Shown in pieces: positions 37,395-46,053 of a DNA stretch of 64,000 bases. Each line of letters starts with the position of its first letter. Position 1 is the first letter of the stretch. Origin of the DNA: Actinomycetospora straminea (GTDB lineage Bacteria; Actinomycetota; Actinomycetes; Mycobacteriales; Pseudonocardiaceae); assembly GCF_028737255.1 (NCBI RefSeq), contig NZ_JAQZAN010000002.1:248001-312000 (forward strand), written 5' to 3'. Below the pieces are notes generated by a model that ran no database searches, was not told where the DNA came from, and saw only the letters and a program-made list of their open reading frames with translations. The position numbers were made by a program, and so were the translations under genes.

Positions 37395-38149
37395 CAGCGC
37401 ACCACCCCCAGCTCCGCCAGGACGTCCACCACCGCCGGCGCCGCCCCGGCCCCGTGCCCGAGCAGGACGGTCTCCGCGCGCGCCTCGGGCCGGTGGCGCA
37501 GCCGCAGCGTCCGCAGGCCGCTCGTCGCCGCCGGGCCCGCGAGCACCCGGACCGGCGCCTTCTTCGCCCGCAGCCGCCCCTTGATCGTCGGGTAGCGCGG
37601 GAGGTTGAGGCCCTCGAGCACCGCGGCCACCGCGGGCAGCGGGGCCTCGTGGACCTCGACGCCACCGCCGGCCTCGCGGCGCAGGGTCACGTGCTCCTCG
37701 CCGACGTCGATGCCCTTGACCCCGCCGACGATCGGGCGGCGCAGCGCGCACGCGACGCGGAAGCCGACCTGCGCGTGCCCGGCGTCCGCCGACGCCTCCC
37801 CGAACAGCACGAGGTCGTAGGGCGGCAGCTCCCGCAGCGCGCCCGTGATCGCGGCCGTGGTGACCTCGGGCTCCGGGTCCGCGACGGGCGCCTCGACCCG
37901 GATCGCGTGGTCGGCGCCCATCGACAGCGCGTAGCGCAGCTGCTCCTCGGTCTCGGGCGGCCCGACCGTCAGCACGCCCGCGCGGCCGCCCGTCCGGTCG
38001 GCGAGGCGCACCGCCTCCTCGACCGCGCACTCCTCGTGCGGGCCGATGGTGAAGCCGAGGTGGCGGGTGTCGACCGCCGTCGCGTCGGCCGTCAGCGCGA
38101 TCTCGGCGCCCACGGCGGGCACGCGCTTGATGCAGACCAGGACGTCCAT
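37394..38149 (-). CDS. etfB: Electron transfer flavoprotein beta subunit
   Basis: 251 residues. Features of the AMP-binding beta subunit are CIKRVP at the N-terminus, GPHEECAVEEAVRL, and LPRYPTIKGRLRAKKAPV, the family C-terminal signature. It is coupled to etfA by ATGA and starts 7 nt after the stop of the DMGDH-like gene, with GAGG upstream of ATG 38149. Confidence 0.94.
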   Translation of the reverse strand: MDVLVCIKRVPAVGAEIALTADATAVDTRHLGFTIGPHEECAVEEAVRLADRTGGRAGVLTVGPPETEEQLRYALSMGADHAIRVEAPVADPEPEVTTAAITGALRELPPYDLVLFGEASADAGHAQVGFRVACALRRPIVGGVKGIDVGEEHVTLRREAGGGVEVHEAPLPAVAAVLEGLNLPRYPTIKGRLRAKKAPVRVLAGPAATSGLRTLRLRHRPEARAETVLLGHGAGAAPAVVDVLAELGVVR

Positions 38150-38156
38150 GCCGGCC

Positions 38157-40649
38157 TCACCCGCGCATCCGCGTGTCGTCGGGGTCGAACAGCGGCGTGC
38201 GCCCGGCCCGCGCGACCGTCACCGGGTACCGCTCCCCCAGGTACTCGACGAGCAGGCCGGTGCCCTCGACCGCGTGCCACGGCGGGAGGTACGCGAGCAC
38301 CAGGTGGGTGCCCAGCGAGGGCGCCGTCCCCGCGCTCGTGACGTACGACGGCCGGCCGCGGCGGTCGGTGATCCGGGCCCCGTCGGGCGTCAGGATCGGC
38401 TCGCCGCCCTGCGGGACGCGGGTCGTCCCGTCGAGGCGCAGCGTGCACAGCGTCGCCTCGGGCTCGCCCTCGCGCGCCTTGGTGTACGCGGCCTTGCCGA
38501 CGAAGTCCGCCTCCTTGAGCCGGGGCAGCGCGAGCCCGGCCTCCACCGGCCCGTGCTCGGCGTCGAGCTCGTGGCCCATGAGCCGGTAGCCCTTCTCGAG
38601 GCGCGCCGTGGTGCCGTAGACGCCGATGCCGGCCGGCACGATCCCGTGCGGCGCGCCGGCCGCGGCGACCGCGTCCCAGAGCCGCAGGCCGTGCTCGGTG
38701 GCGGTGTGCAGCTCCCACCCGAGCTCGCCGACGTACGACAGCCGCAGGGCGAGCACCGGGATCGAGCCGACGTGCACGGTCCGCGCCGTCGCGAACGGGA
38801 AGGCGGCGTCGGTGACGTCGTCGTCGGTGATCTCGGCGAGGACGTCGCGCGCCCGCGGGCCCCACAGCCCGAGGGTGCACACCGCCGACGTGACGTCCTC
38901 CAGGGCGACCGACCCGTCGGCCGGCAGGTGCCGCCGGAACCACGCGAGGTCCCGCGCGCCGTCCGACGCGCCCGTGACGACGCGGAACGCGTCGTCGGCG
39001 AGCCGCACCACCGTCAGGTCGCTGCGGAAGCCGCCGTCGGGCCCCAGCACCGGCGTGTAGATCACGCGGCCCACCGGCCGGTCCATCTGCGCGACGCACA
39101 GGTGCTGGAGGTAGGCGAGCGCGCCCGGGCCGTGCACGGCGAACTGGGAGAAGGCGCTGAGGTCGATCATCGCCACGCCGCGCCGCATCGCGAGGTGTTC
39201 CGCGCTCGTGATCGGCGACCACCAGCGCGCGTCCCACTCGTGCGACCGGTCCTCGACGCCGAACTCGGCCACCAGCGGCTCGTTGGACCGGTACCACTGC
39301 GGGCGCTCCCACCCCGCGACCTCGAAGAACTCCGCGCCGAGCGCCTCCTCGCGGGGGAAGAACGGCGAGCGGCGTGCCCCGCGGTCCGAGCTCCACTGCT
39401 CGCGCGGGTGGATGATCCCGTAGGTCTTGTTGAAGCCCTCGGCGGCGCGGGCGCGCACGTGGGCGCGGGTGCGCTCGTGCGGGGCGAACCGGGCGACGTC
39501 CGACGCGTGCGGGTCGATCTCCGGCGCGCCGCACGTCATCCACTCCGCGACGAGCCGCCCGACACCGGGCCCCTCCTTGATCCACACCGCGGCGGCCGAC
39601 CACAGGCCCCGCACCTCGGGGAGCTCGCCGAGCAGCGGGTGCCCGTCGGGGGTCAGCGACAGGAGCCCGTTGATGGCGTGGCGGATGCCCGCGTCCGGCC
39701 GGTCGAGGATGCCGCCGAAGAGCTCGAGCGCCGCCTCCATCTGCGGGTCGAAGTCGTCGGGGGTGAACGGCAGCTGCGTCGGCGAGAGCGCCGCGGCCGC
39801 GATCGACGGGATGTCGTCGGGGTCGCAGAGGATCGGCCGGTGGGCGTACGACCCGATCTCCAGGTCGGGGCCGCTCTGCCGCTCGTACATCAGCGGGTCC
39901 ATGTCACGGATGATCGGGAACGCGATCTCCCGCCCGGTCGCGGCGAGCTCGGCGATGGGCCCGACGTCGATCATCTGGTGCACGGCCGGCGTCAGCGGGA
40001 TGGTCGCGCCGGCCAGCGCCGCGATGCGCGGGCTCCACACCCCGCACGCGATCACGACGTACTCGGTCTCGACGTCGCCGCGGTCGGTGCGCACCCGCCG
40101 GACACGGCCGTCCTCGGTGTCGATGCCGAGCACCTCGGTCAGGGCCGACACCGTCAGCGCCCCGGCCGCCGTGGCGCGCTCGCGCATCAGCTCGCCGGCC
40201 CGCAGCGGGTCGACGACGGACACCGAGGGCGTCCAGAACCCCGCGAGCACCACCGACGGGTCGAGGAAGGGGACCTTCTCGGCCACCTCCGCCGGGCTGA
40301 TCATCTCGGCGTCGATGCCCCACGCCGTCGCCGACGACATCCGCCGGTGCAGCTCCTGGACCCGCTCCTCGGTGCGCGCGACCTCGATGCCGCCGCAGGT
40401 CGTCAGCGTCCCGAGCTCGGTGTACTGGCGCGCCGAGTCGGCGGTCAGCAGCGTGATCTCGCGCGAGTGGTCCACCGGGAACACGAAGTTCGACGCGTGC
40501 CCGGTGGAGCCGCCCGGGTCGGGCAGCGGCCCCTTGTCGACGAGCAGGACGTCGCGCCACCCCAGGCGGGCGAGGTGGTGCACGACGGCGTTGCCGACGA
40601 TGCCGGCCCCGATGACGACGACCTGGGCCCGGTCCGGGAACGGTGTCAC
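38157..40649 (-). CDS. Dimethylglycine/sarcosine dehydrogenase-like FAD-THF enzyme
   Basis: 830 residues. An N-terminal DAO-type FAD domain (VVVIGAGIVGNAVVHHLARLG near 10) has GSTGHAS, whose His matches the covalent-FAD His of dimethylglycine dehydrogenase. A FAO linker domain and a C-terminal GcvT-like folate-binding domain (from about 440; RRGVAMIDLSAFSQFAVHGPGALAYLQ, ...LEKGYRLMGHELDAEHGPVEAGL) follow. The family oxidises N-methyl groups and traps the carbon on tetrahydrofolate, passing electrons to ETF. The substrate is not readable: dimethylglycine, sarcosine or another N-methyl compound. GTG 40649 has GGGAGGA upstream. It is central to the five-gene operon. Confidence 0.88.
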   Translation of the reverse strand: MTPFPDRAQVVVIGAGIVGNAVVHHLARLGWRDVLLVDKGPLPDPGGSTGHASNFVFPVDHSREITLLTADSARQYTELGTLTTCGGIEVARTEERVQELHRRMSSATAWGIDAEMISPAEVAEKVPFLDPSVVLAGFWTPSVSVVDPLRAGELMRERATAAGALTVSALTEVLGIDTEDGRVRRVRTDRGDVETEYVVIACGVWSPRIAALAGATIPLTPAVHQMIDVGPIAELAATGREIAFPIIRDMDPLMYERQSGPDLEIGSYAHRPILCDPDDIPSIAAAALSPTQLPFTPDDFDPQMEAALELFGGILDRPDAGIRHAINGLLSLTPDGHPLLGELPEVRGLWSAAAVWIKEGPGVGRLVAEWMTCGAPEIDPHASDVARFAPHERTRAHVRARAAEGFNKTYGIIHPREQWSSDRGARRSPFFPREEALGAEFFEVAGWERPQWYRSNEPLVAEFGVEDRSHEWDARWWSPITSAEHLAMRRGVAMIDLSAFSQFAVHGPGALAYLQHLCVAQMDRPVGRVIYTPVLGPDGGFRSDLTVVRLADDAFRVVTGASDGARDLAWFRRHLPADGSVALEDVTSAVCTLGLWGPRARDVLAEITDDDVTDAAFPFATARTVHVGSIPVLALRLSYVGELGWELHTATEHGLRLWDAVAAAGAPHGIVPAGIGVYGTTARLEKGYRLMGHELDAEHGPVEAGLALPRLKEADFVGKAAYTKAREGEPEATLCTLRLDGTTRVPQGGEPILTPDGARITDRRGRPSYVTSAGTAPSLGTHLVLAYLPPWHAVEGTGLLVEYLGERYPVTVARAGRTPLFDPDDTRMRG

Positions 40650-40682
40650 GGTTCCTCCCGCGTCACTGGCTGGGGTGGAGGG

Positions 40683-41549
40683 TCAGGCGGCCGCGCGGCG
40701 GGCCCGCGAGAGCCACCGCACGGTCGGTGCGACCTGGTTGAACGTGTAGAGGTGCAGCCCGGCGAGGTCGGCGCCGGCCGCTGCACCCGCGGCGAGGCCG
40801 GCGACCAGCTCGTCGGGGGTGTGGCGGCCGGGCCGCAGCAGCGATCCCGCCGTCCCGCGGTGCGAGCGCGCGAAGCGGGCGGCGTCGGCGACCCCGATGC
40901 GCACCGAGAGCCGCAGCAGCCGCGCGGCGTCGACGACGCCGGGCACCCCGGCGATCACCGGCAGGTCGATCCCCCGCGCCCGGGCCTCCCGGGCGAAGCG
41001 GCCGACGAGGTCGGCGTCGAAGCACAGCTGCGTGACGGTGTAGTCGGCGTGGAACTGCTTGACCCGCAGGTCGGCCCACAGCACGTCGTCGTCGATGCGG
41101 TGGTGGCCGTCGGGGTACGACGGCACGCCGACGCGCGGCGGGCGCCGGCCGAGCTCCTCCATCACCCGCAGCAGCGCCAGGCCGTCGGGCAGCTGCCCCG
41201 CGGCCTCGCGGGCGTCGCCGCCGACGACGAACACCTCGCGCACCCCGGCCGCGGCCAGCCGGTCGAGGTGCTCGGCGAGCTCGGCGCGGTCGCGCAGGCT
41301 GCGCGCCGCGAGGTGGGGCACGGCCGCGAAACCGCGGGCGGCGAGCGCCTCGGCGGCGGCGACGGTGGCGGCCACGCCCCGCCGCGGGGTGGTCGTCACC
41401 GTCACCGTGGCGCCGGCGGGCAGGTCGGACGCGAGGTCCAGCACGTCCGCCGTCGGCGCCACCTCGAAGCGCGGGTCGGCGAGCAGGGCGGCGAGGGTGG
41501 TGCGGGCTCCCGCACCACCCTCGCCGGCTCCGTCCGTGAGGTGGTCCAC
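40683..41549 (-). CDS. MetF-like methylenetetrahydrofolate reductase
   Basis: 288 residues, TIM-barrel MTHFR type. Alignable segments are VPHLAARSLRDRAELAEHLDRLAAAGVREVFVVGGD (equivalent to the FAD/folate-binding APHL...RGD of MetF), VGVPSYPDGHH, VTQLCFDADLV (the folate-contacting Gln) and the terminal HLYTFNQV. In this operon it most likely oxidises 5-methyl-THF made by the demethylase to 5,10-methylene-THF (inference); a FAD-independent mode as reported for some mycobacterial homologues is possible. GTG 41549 starts 7 nt after the preceding stop, with a weak ribosome site. Confidence 0.8.
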   Translation of the reverse strand: MDHLTDGAGEGGAGARTTLAALLADPRFEVAPTADVLDLASDLPAGATVTVTTTPRRGVAATVAAAEALAARGFAAVPHLAARSLRDRAELAEHLDRLAAAGVREVFVVGGDAREAAGQLPDGLALLRVMEELGRRPPRVGVPSYPDGHHRIDDDVLWADLRVKQFHADYTVTQLCFDADLVGRFAREARARGIDLPVIAGVPGVVDAARLLRLSVRIGVADAARFARSHRGTAGSLLRPGRHTPDELVAGLAAGAAAGADLAGLHLYTFNQVAPTVRWLSRARRAAA

Positions 41550-41556
41550 GAGCCGG

Positions 41557-42780
41557 TCAGCCCTTGGGCGTCTGCTTGCGCGGGTCGACGAACGGCTTCT
41601 CGACGACGACGCCGTCGCGCACGTCGTCGAGCGTGGCGATCTGCAGCGTCGTCCCCAGCGGTGTCGACGGCGTCGCGACCATCGCGAGGCCGATGTTGCG
41701 CTCGAGCCGCGGCGACCAGCACGCGCTGGTCACCGTGCCGACGACCTCACCCGCCTCGTCGCGCACCGTGAACGGCTCGATCATCGACCCGTCGTTGAAC
41801 GACCCCAGCCGCGCGCCGCCGATCTCGACGCCCACCATCGACCGCGACAGGCCCCGCTCCTTCGCGCGGATCAGGGCGTCCTTGCCGACGAAGTCGGCCT
41901 CCTGGTGCAGGTCGACCATCCACGTGTAGTCGTAGCCGACCTCGAGCGGGTTGGTGTCGAGGGTGATGTCGCAGCCGTAGGCGAGCATCCCGCCCTCGAT
42001 GCGGCGGATGTGGCACGGCCCGATCGGGCGCATCCCGTGCGGCCGCCCCGCCTCCCACACGCGGTCCCAGAGCCGGCCCGCGTTGCGGACGGCGTCGTGC
42101 AGGTAGATCTCGTAGCCGATCTCGGCGCTGTAGCCGGTCCGGCTGACGACGACCTCCATGTCGTCGATGACCGCGTGCCGCAGGTGGTAGTACGGCATCT
42201 CGGCGACCTCGGCCCCGACCAGGTCGGTGACGACGGCCTTCGCCTTCGGCCCCTGGACCTGCACCGGGGCGACGTCGATCTCGCGGACCTGCACGTCCCA
42301 CCCGCCGGCGTGCGCCAGCGCCCGGCACCAGAGCCCGACGTCGGAGTCGGCGAGCGAGAGCCAGAAGCGGTCGGACTCGACGCGCAGCAGGACCGGGTCG
42401 TTGATGATCCCGCCGTCGGGCGCGGTGAGGAACACGTACTTGCACTGGCCCACCGCGCACTTGTTCAGGTCGCGCGGCACGAGCGAGTTCGTGAACGCGA
42501 AGGCGTCCGGGCCCGCGATCTCGATCTGGCGCTCGACGCCGACGTCCCAGAGGGTCACGTCCTCGAGCAGCGCCCAGTACTCGGCGATCGGGTCGCCGTA
42601 GTGGCGCGGGTGGTACGTGTGGTTGTAGACGCTGTACATCGCCACGCCGTGCGCGCGCGACTTCCAGAAGTACGGCGACTTCCGCAGCCGCGGGTAGAGC
42701 AGGATCCCCGGGCTCACCACCGTCGACGACGGCTCCGGCGCGAGATCCACCGCCGTTCGGCCGGGCAGGACGTCCGTCAT
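41557..42780 (-). CDS. GcvT/DmdA-like THF-dependent demethylase
   Basis: 407 residues of the aminomethyltransferase fold. ALLEDVTLWDVGVERQIEIAGPDAFAFTNSLVPRDLNKCAVGQCKYVFLTAPDGGIINDPVLLRV, VSRTGYSAEIGYEIYL and a C-terminal GcvT_C barrel (VGVEIGGARLG...) are visible. It resembles the DMSP-demethylase-like branch more than true glycine cleavage T protein, having a ~25-residue N-terminal extension and GGIIND where GcvT has GGxxDD. It would move a methyl group from an S- or N-methyl substrate to THF. The ATG 42780 has GAGGTG upstream; first gene of the operon, 57 nt downstream of the IclR-type boxes. Confidence 0.82.
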   Translation of the reverse strand: MTDVLPGRTAVDLAPEPSSTVVSPGILLYPRLRKSPYFWKSRAHGVAMYSVYNHTYHPRHYGDPIAEYWALLEDVTLWDVGVERQIEIAGPDAFAFTNSLVPRDLNKCAVGQCKYVFLTAPDGGIINDPVLLRVESDRFWLSLADSDVGLWCRALAHAGGWDVQVREIDVAPVQVQGPKAKAVVTDLVGAEVAEMPYYHLRHAVIDDMEVVVSRTGYSAEIGYEIYLHDAVRNAGRLWDRVWEAGRPHGMRPIGPCHIRRIEGGMLAYGCDITLDTNPLEVGYDYTWMVDLHQEADFVGKDALIRAKERGLSRSMVGVEIGGARLGSFNDGSMIEPFTVRDEAGEVVGTVTSACWSPRLERNIGLAMVATPSTPLGTTLQIATLDDVRDGVVVEKPFVDPRKQTPKG

Positions 42781-42836
42781 CAGCACCTCACTTCGTCGTG
42801 CGTCCGGCGGCCCCCCGAGCCGGCATGCGGACGTTC

Positions 42837-42872
42837 GTTGCGCTTCAGGCAACTTGTTTCCCTGAGCGCAAC
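42837..42872. promoter_or_regulatory. Tandem IclR-type operator boxes
   Basis: GTTGCGCTTCAGGCAAC (42837-42853) and GTTTCCCTGAGCGCAAC (42856-42872; its complement reads GTTGCGCTCAGGGAAAC) are two copies of a GTTGC-N7-GCAAC palindrome, 19 bp centre to centre. They lie 57-92 nt upstream of the demethylase operon. No regulator gene is adjacent. Confidence 0.65.
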
Positions 42873-42942
42873 CAGCGTGCGACCGTGACCGAGATCACGT
42901 CAAGGGATCCCGATCAGTGGCTTTCTGGAGCGGTGCAGTACC

Positions 42943-43665
42943 TCAGGGCCGGACGAGCCCGGACGGCTCGCGGCGGGTGTGCACCCGGTACGCGACGGGG
43001 AGCGCGAGGCCCGGGGTGCCGTCCAGCGCCCGCTGCGCCACGGCCGGCGTGAACTCGATGCGCAGCACGTCGCCGAGCGTCGCGCGGTCGGCGAAGCGCC
43101 ACAGCGTGTCGACCCGCCGCACCGCGAACCCCTGCTCGGCGAAGAAGCGCTCGGCGGCGCCCGGGTCGTAGCGCGGGGCCGAGGCGCGCATCCAGGTGCC
43201 GTAGGAGTGCCGGGTGGCGTCGAGGTCGACGACGACCAGCACACCGCCCGGGCGCAGGACCCGCGACGCCTCGGCCAGGCCGGGCTCGCAGCCGGGGCCG
43301 AAGAAGTAGGCGGTGCGGGCGTGCACGACGTCCGCGCTGTCGTCGGCGAGCGGCAGGGCGGCCGCGCTCCCCTGCTCCACGCGGCACGACGGGAGCCCGG
43401 CGACCCGCTCGCGGGCGCGGGCCACCAGCGGCGCGTGGGGCTCGACGCCGACGACCGTGCGGGCGCGCTGGGCGAACCGGGGCAGGTGGTAGCCGTCGCC
43501 GCACCCGACGTCGACGACGTCCGCGCCGTCGTACGGGGCCAGCTCGGCGACGGTGTCCCACAGCGCGCCGGTGGCGTCCTGCGCCTCGTTCTCGCGCTCG
43601 TAGACCTCGGGCCAGCGCCAGATGTTCGGCGACTCGACGACGTCGCCCTTGCGGAAGCGCGTCAC
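42943..43665 (-). CDS. Class I SAM-dependent methyltransferase
   Basis: 240 residues of the Methyltransf_11/25 type. Motif I is VVDVGCGDGYHLPRF (near 50-64), with acidic VVGVEPHAPL and post-motif VHARTAYFFGPG and LRPGGVLVVVDLD. The start is GTG 43665, overlapping the cdsA stop as GTGA. It is therefore part of the pyrH-frr-cdsA transcription unit rather than of the downstream demethylation operon, which has its own regulatory gap. The substrate is unknown. The N-terminus (NIWRWPEVYERENEAQDATGALWD) is typical of uncharacterised actinobacterial members. Confidence 0.85.
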   Translation of the reverse strand: MTRFRKGDVVESPNIWRWPEVYERENEAQDATGALWDTVAELAPYDGADVVDVGCGDGYHLPRFAQRARTVVGVEPHAPLVARARERVAGLPSCRVEQGSAAALPLADDSADVVHARTAYFFGPGCEPGLAEASRVLRPGGVLVVVDLDATRHSYGTWMRASAPRYDPGAAERFFAEQGFAVRRVDTLWRFADRATLGDVLRIEFTPAVAQRALDGTPGLALPVAYRVHTRREPSGLVRP

Positions 43666-44606
43666 CCGTGGACGGGGACGAGCAGGAAGAGCAGCAGCCA
43701 GGCGACCGGCGCGGAGGTGACCAGAGAGTCCAGGCGCTCCATCAGCCCGCCGTGCCCGGGCAGTACCGAGCCCATGTCCTTGATGCCGAGGTCGCGCTTG
43801 ACCAGCGACTCCACGAGGTCACCGGTGACGGCGGTGGCGACGAGCAGCGGCCCGACGACGAGGCCCCACCACCACCGGTCGCCGAGGAGCAGGGCGATCG
43901 ACAGGCACGCCCCCAGCGAGCCGAACAGGATCGAGCCCGCGAAGCCCTCCCAGGACTTCTTCGGGCTGACCTTCGGGGCCATCGGGTGCCGGCCGATGAG
44001 CGCGCCCACGGCGTAGCCGCCGGTGTCGGAGCAGATGACGACGATGAGGAAGGTCAGCACGCGCGCGGCGCCGTCGGCGGGGACGACGAGCATCGTCGCG
44101 AACGCCATGAACAGCGGGATCCAGCACAGCACGAGCATCGACGCGCCGACGTCGCGCACGAAGCCCGCGGCGCCGAGGCGCATGCGCCACAGGAAGCAGC
44201 CGAGGACCGTGACGAGCAGGCCGCCGAGGATGCCCTCGGTGCCGAACGGCCAGGCCAACCAGATCATCGCCTGGCCGCCCACCAGCACGGGGACCCGCGA
44301 GAGCCGGATGCCCGCGGCACGGTGCAGCGCGCCGAAGAGTTCCCACGTGCCGATCACCGCGCAGATCGCGACGATGCCGATCCACGCCTGCCGCACGGTG
44401 AGCAGCGCGACCAGGACGACCGCGCCCATCGCCAGGCCGACGCCGATCGCGACCGGCAGGTTCCGTCCGGCCCGCGACTTCGGCTTCTCCGGGGCCGGCG
44501 GCGCGGGCTGCTCCTCCGCCGGCGCGGACGCGGAGGCGTCCAGGGTCGCGCCCGGGGCGGACGCGTCCGGTGCCGGCCGGCGGGGCCGCGATGCGGAGGA
44601 GGGCAT
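43662..44606 (-). CDS. cdsA: Phosphatidate cytidylyltransferase
   Basis: 314 residues. A disordered Ala/Pro-rich N-terminus of ~48 residues precedes about eight membrane helices and the CDP-alcohol synthesis signature (DTGGYAVGALIGRHPMAPKVSPKKSWEGFAGS and GDLVESLVKRDLGIKDMGSVLPGHGGLMERLDSL). It makes CDP-diacylglycerol for phospholipid synthesis at the membrane. The conserved frr-cdsA order is kept. The ATG 44606 has GGAGGAGGG upstream. Confidence 0.96.
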   Translation of the reverse strand: MPSSASRPRRPAPDASAPGATLDASASAPAEEQPAPPAPEKPKSRAGRNLPVAIGVGLAMGAVVLVALLTVRQAWIGIVAICAVIGTWELFGALHRAAGIRLSRVPVLVGGQAMIWLAWPFGTEGILGGLLVTVLGCFLWRMRLGAAGFVRDVGASMLVLCWIPLFMAFATMLVVPADGAARVLTFLIVVICSDTGGYAVGALIGRHPMAPKVSPKKSWEGFAGSILFGSLGACLSIALLLGDRWWWGLVVGPLLVATAVTGDLVESLVKRDLGIKDMGSVLPGHGGLMERLDSLVTSAPVAWLLLFLLVPVHG

Positions 44607-44617
44607 GGCTCCAGACC

Positions 44618-45175
44618 TCAGACTTCGAGGAGCTCGGCTTCCTTGTTCTTCACCAGGTCGTCGACCTGGGCGACGTAGCGCGAGGTGACGCTCTCCAGCT
44701 CCTTCTCGGCGCGGGTCGTCTCGTCCTCGCCGGCCTCGCCGTCCTTGACGATGCGCTGCAGCTCGTGCATGGCGGTGCGGCGCACGTTGCGGATGGACAC
44801 CTTGGCGTCCTCGCCCTTGCTGCGCGCGACCTTGACCATGTCCTTGCGGCGCTCCTCGGAGAGCTGCGGGAACACGACCCGGATGATCTGGCCGTCGTTG
44901 CTGGGGTTGACGCCGAGGTCGGAGTCGCGGATCGCGCGCTCCATGCTCTGGAGCTGGCTGGCGTCGTACGGCTTGATGACGGCCATGCGGGCCTCGGGCA
45001 CCTGGACCGAGGCGAGCTGGTTCAGCGGGGTCCACGCGCCGTAGTACTCGACGGTGATGCGGTTGAACATCGCGGGACTGGCCCGGCCGGTGCGGACACC
45101 GCCGAGGTCGTCCTTCGCGACGCTGACCGCCTTCTCCATCTTCTCCTCGGCGTCGAGGAGCGTTTCGTCGATCAT
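44618..45175 (-). CDS. frr: Ribosome recycling factor
   Basis: 185 residues, full length. [38 protein letters not shown] and [22 protein letters not shown] are characteristic of RRF. It dissociates post-termination ribosomes with EF-G. It lies 14 nt after pyrH with GGAGGAGGCGACCC upstream of ATG 45175. Confidence 0.97.
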   Translation of the reverse strand: MIDETLLDAEEKMEKAVSVAKDDLGGVRTGRASPAMFNRITVEYYGAWTPLNQLASVQVPEARMAVIKPYDASQLQSMERAIRDSDLGVNPSNDGQIIRVVFPQLSEERRKDMVKVARSKGEDAKVSIRNVRRTAMHELQRIVKDGEAGEDETTRAEKELESVTSRYVAQVDDLVKNKEAELLEV

Positions 45176-45189
45176 GGGTCGCCTCCTCC

Positions 45190-45954
45190 TCAGGAGCCGG
45201 ATGGGGTGTGGACGAGCGTGCCGATCCTCTCACCCCGCACGGCTCGTGCGATGTTCCCCTCGACCAGCAGGTTGAACACCATGATCGGCATCCGGTTGTC
45301 CATGCAGAGGCTGAAGGCGGTGGCGTCCGCGACCTTGAGGCCCTTCTCCAGCACCTCGCGGTGGGAGATCTCGTGGTACATCGTCGCCGTCGGGTCCAGC
45401 TTGGGGTCGGCGGTGTAGACGCCGTCGACGCCCTTGGCCAGCAGCACGACCTCGCACTCGATCTCCAGCGCGCGCTGGGCGGCCGTGGTGTCGGTGGAGA
45501 AGTACGGCATGCCGACGCCCGCGCCGAAGATGACGACGCGGCCCTTCTCGAGGTGGCGCATCGCGCGGCGCGGGATGTACGACTCGGCGACCTGGCCCAT
45601 CGTGATGGCGGTCTGCACCCGGGTGTCGATGTGGTGCTCGCGCTCGAGGAAGTCCTGCAGGGCGAGGCAGTTCATGACCGTGCCGAGCATGCCCATGTAG
45701 TCCGCGCGCTGGCGCTGCATGCCGTAGCGGTGCAGCTCCTCGCCGCGGAAGAAGTTGCCGCCGCCGATGACCACGGCGATCTGCACGCCGGTGGCGACCA
45801 CGTCGGCGATCTGGCGGGCGACGGTCTGCACGACGACCGGGTCGACCCCGACCCCGCCACCGCCGAACATCTCGCCGCCGAGCTTGAGGAGGACCCGGCG
45901 GTGGCCGGACCGCGCCTCGGGGCCGGCGTCCGACACGGTCTGGGGACTGGCCAC
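45190..45954 (-). CDS. pyrH: UMP kinase
   Basis: 254 residues of the amino-acid kinase fold. [40 protein letters not shown]-like and ADPKLDPTA with YTADP near 170 are visible. It phosphorylates UMP to UDP. It is separated from tsf by a terminator-like hairpin, so it may have its own promoter in the 99-bp gap. Start GTG 45954 with GGGAGGAACA upstream. Confidence 0.96.
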   Translation of the reverse strand: MASPQTVSDAGPEARSGHRRVLLKLGGEMFGGGGVGVDPVVVQTVARQIADVVATGVQIAVVIGGGNFFRGEELHRYGMQRQRADYMGMLGTVMNCLALQDFLEREHHIDTRVQTAITMGQVAESYIPRRAMRHLEKGRVVIFGAGVGMPYFSTDTTAAQRALEIECEVVLLAKGVDGVYTADPKLDPTATMYHEISHREVLEKGLKVADATAFSLCMDNRMPIMVFNLLVEGNIARAVRGERIGTLVHTPSGS

Positions 45955-46015
45955 GCTGTTCCTCCCACCGCCGATGGTGTGCTCGGCGCGACGGCTACCG
46001 GAGTGGACCCGGGCG

Positions 46016-46046
46016 GGGGCGGGACCGGGTGCTCCGGTCCCGCCCC
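46016..46046. terminator. Hairpin downstream of tsf
   Basis: Perfect 13-bp arms (GGGGCGGGACCGG at 46016-46028 and complement at 46034-46046) with loop GTGCT. They lie just after the tsf stop and before pyrH. No U-tract. Confidence 0.65.
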
Positions 46047-46053
46047 GCAGGGC

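Noticed and set aside
38046-41771. 1241-codon plus-strand open frame
   Set aside because: Antisense to etfB, the DMGDH-like and MetF-like genes, which have clear domains and ribosome sites. The frame has no recognisable motif.
42943-43665. Methyltransferase as part of the demethylation operon
   Set aside because: It overlaps cdsA and is separated from the operon by a 162-bp gap with its own operator boxes.
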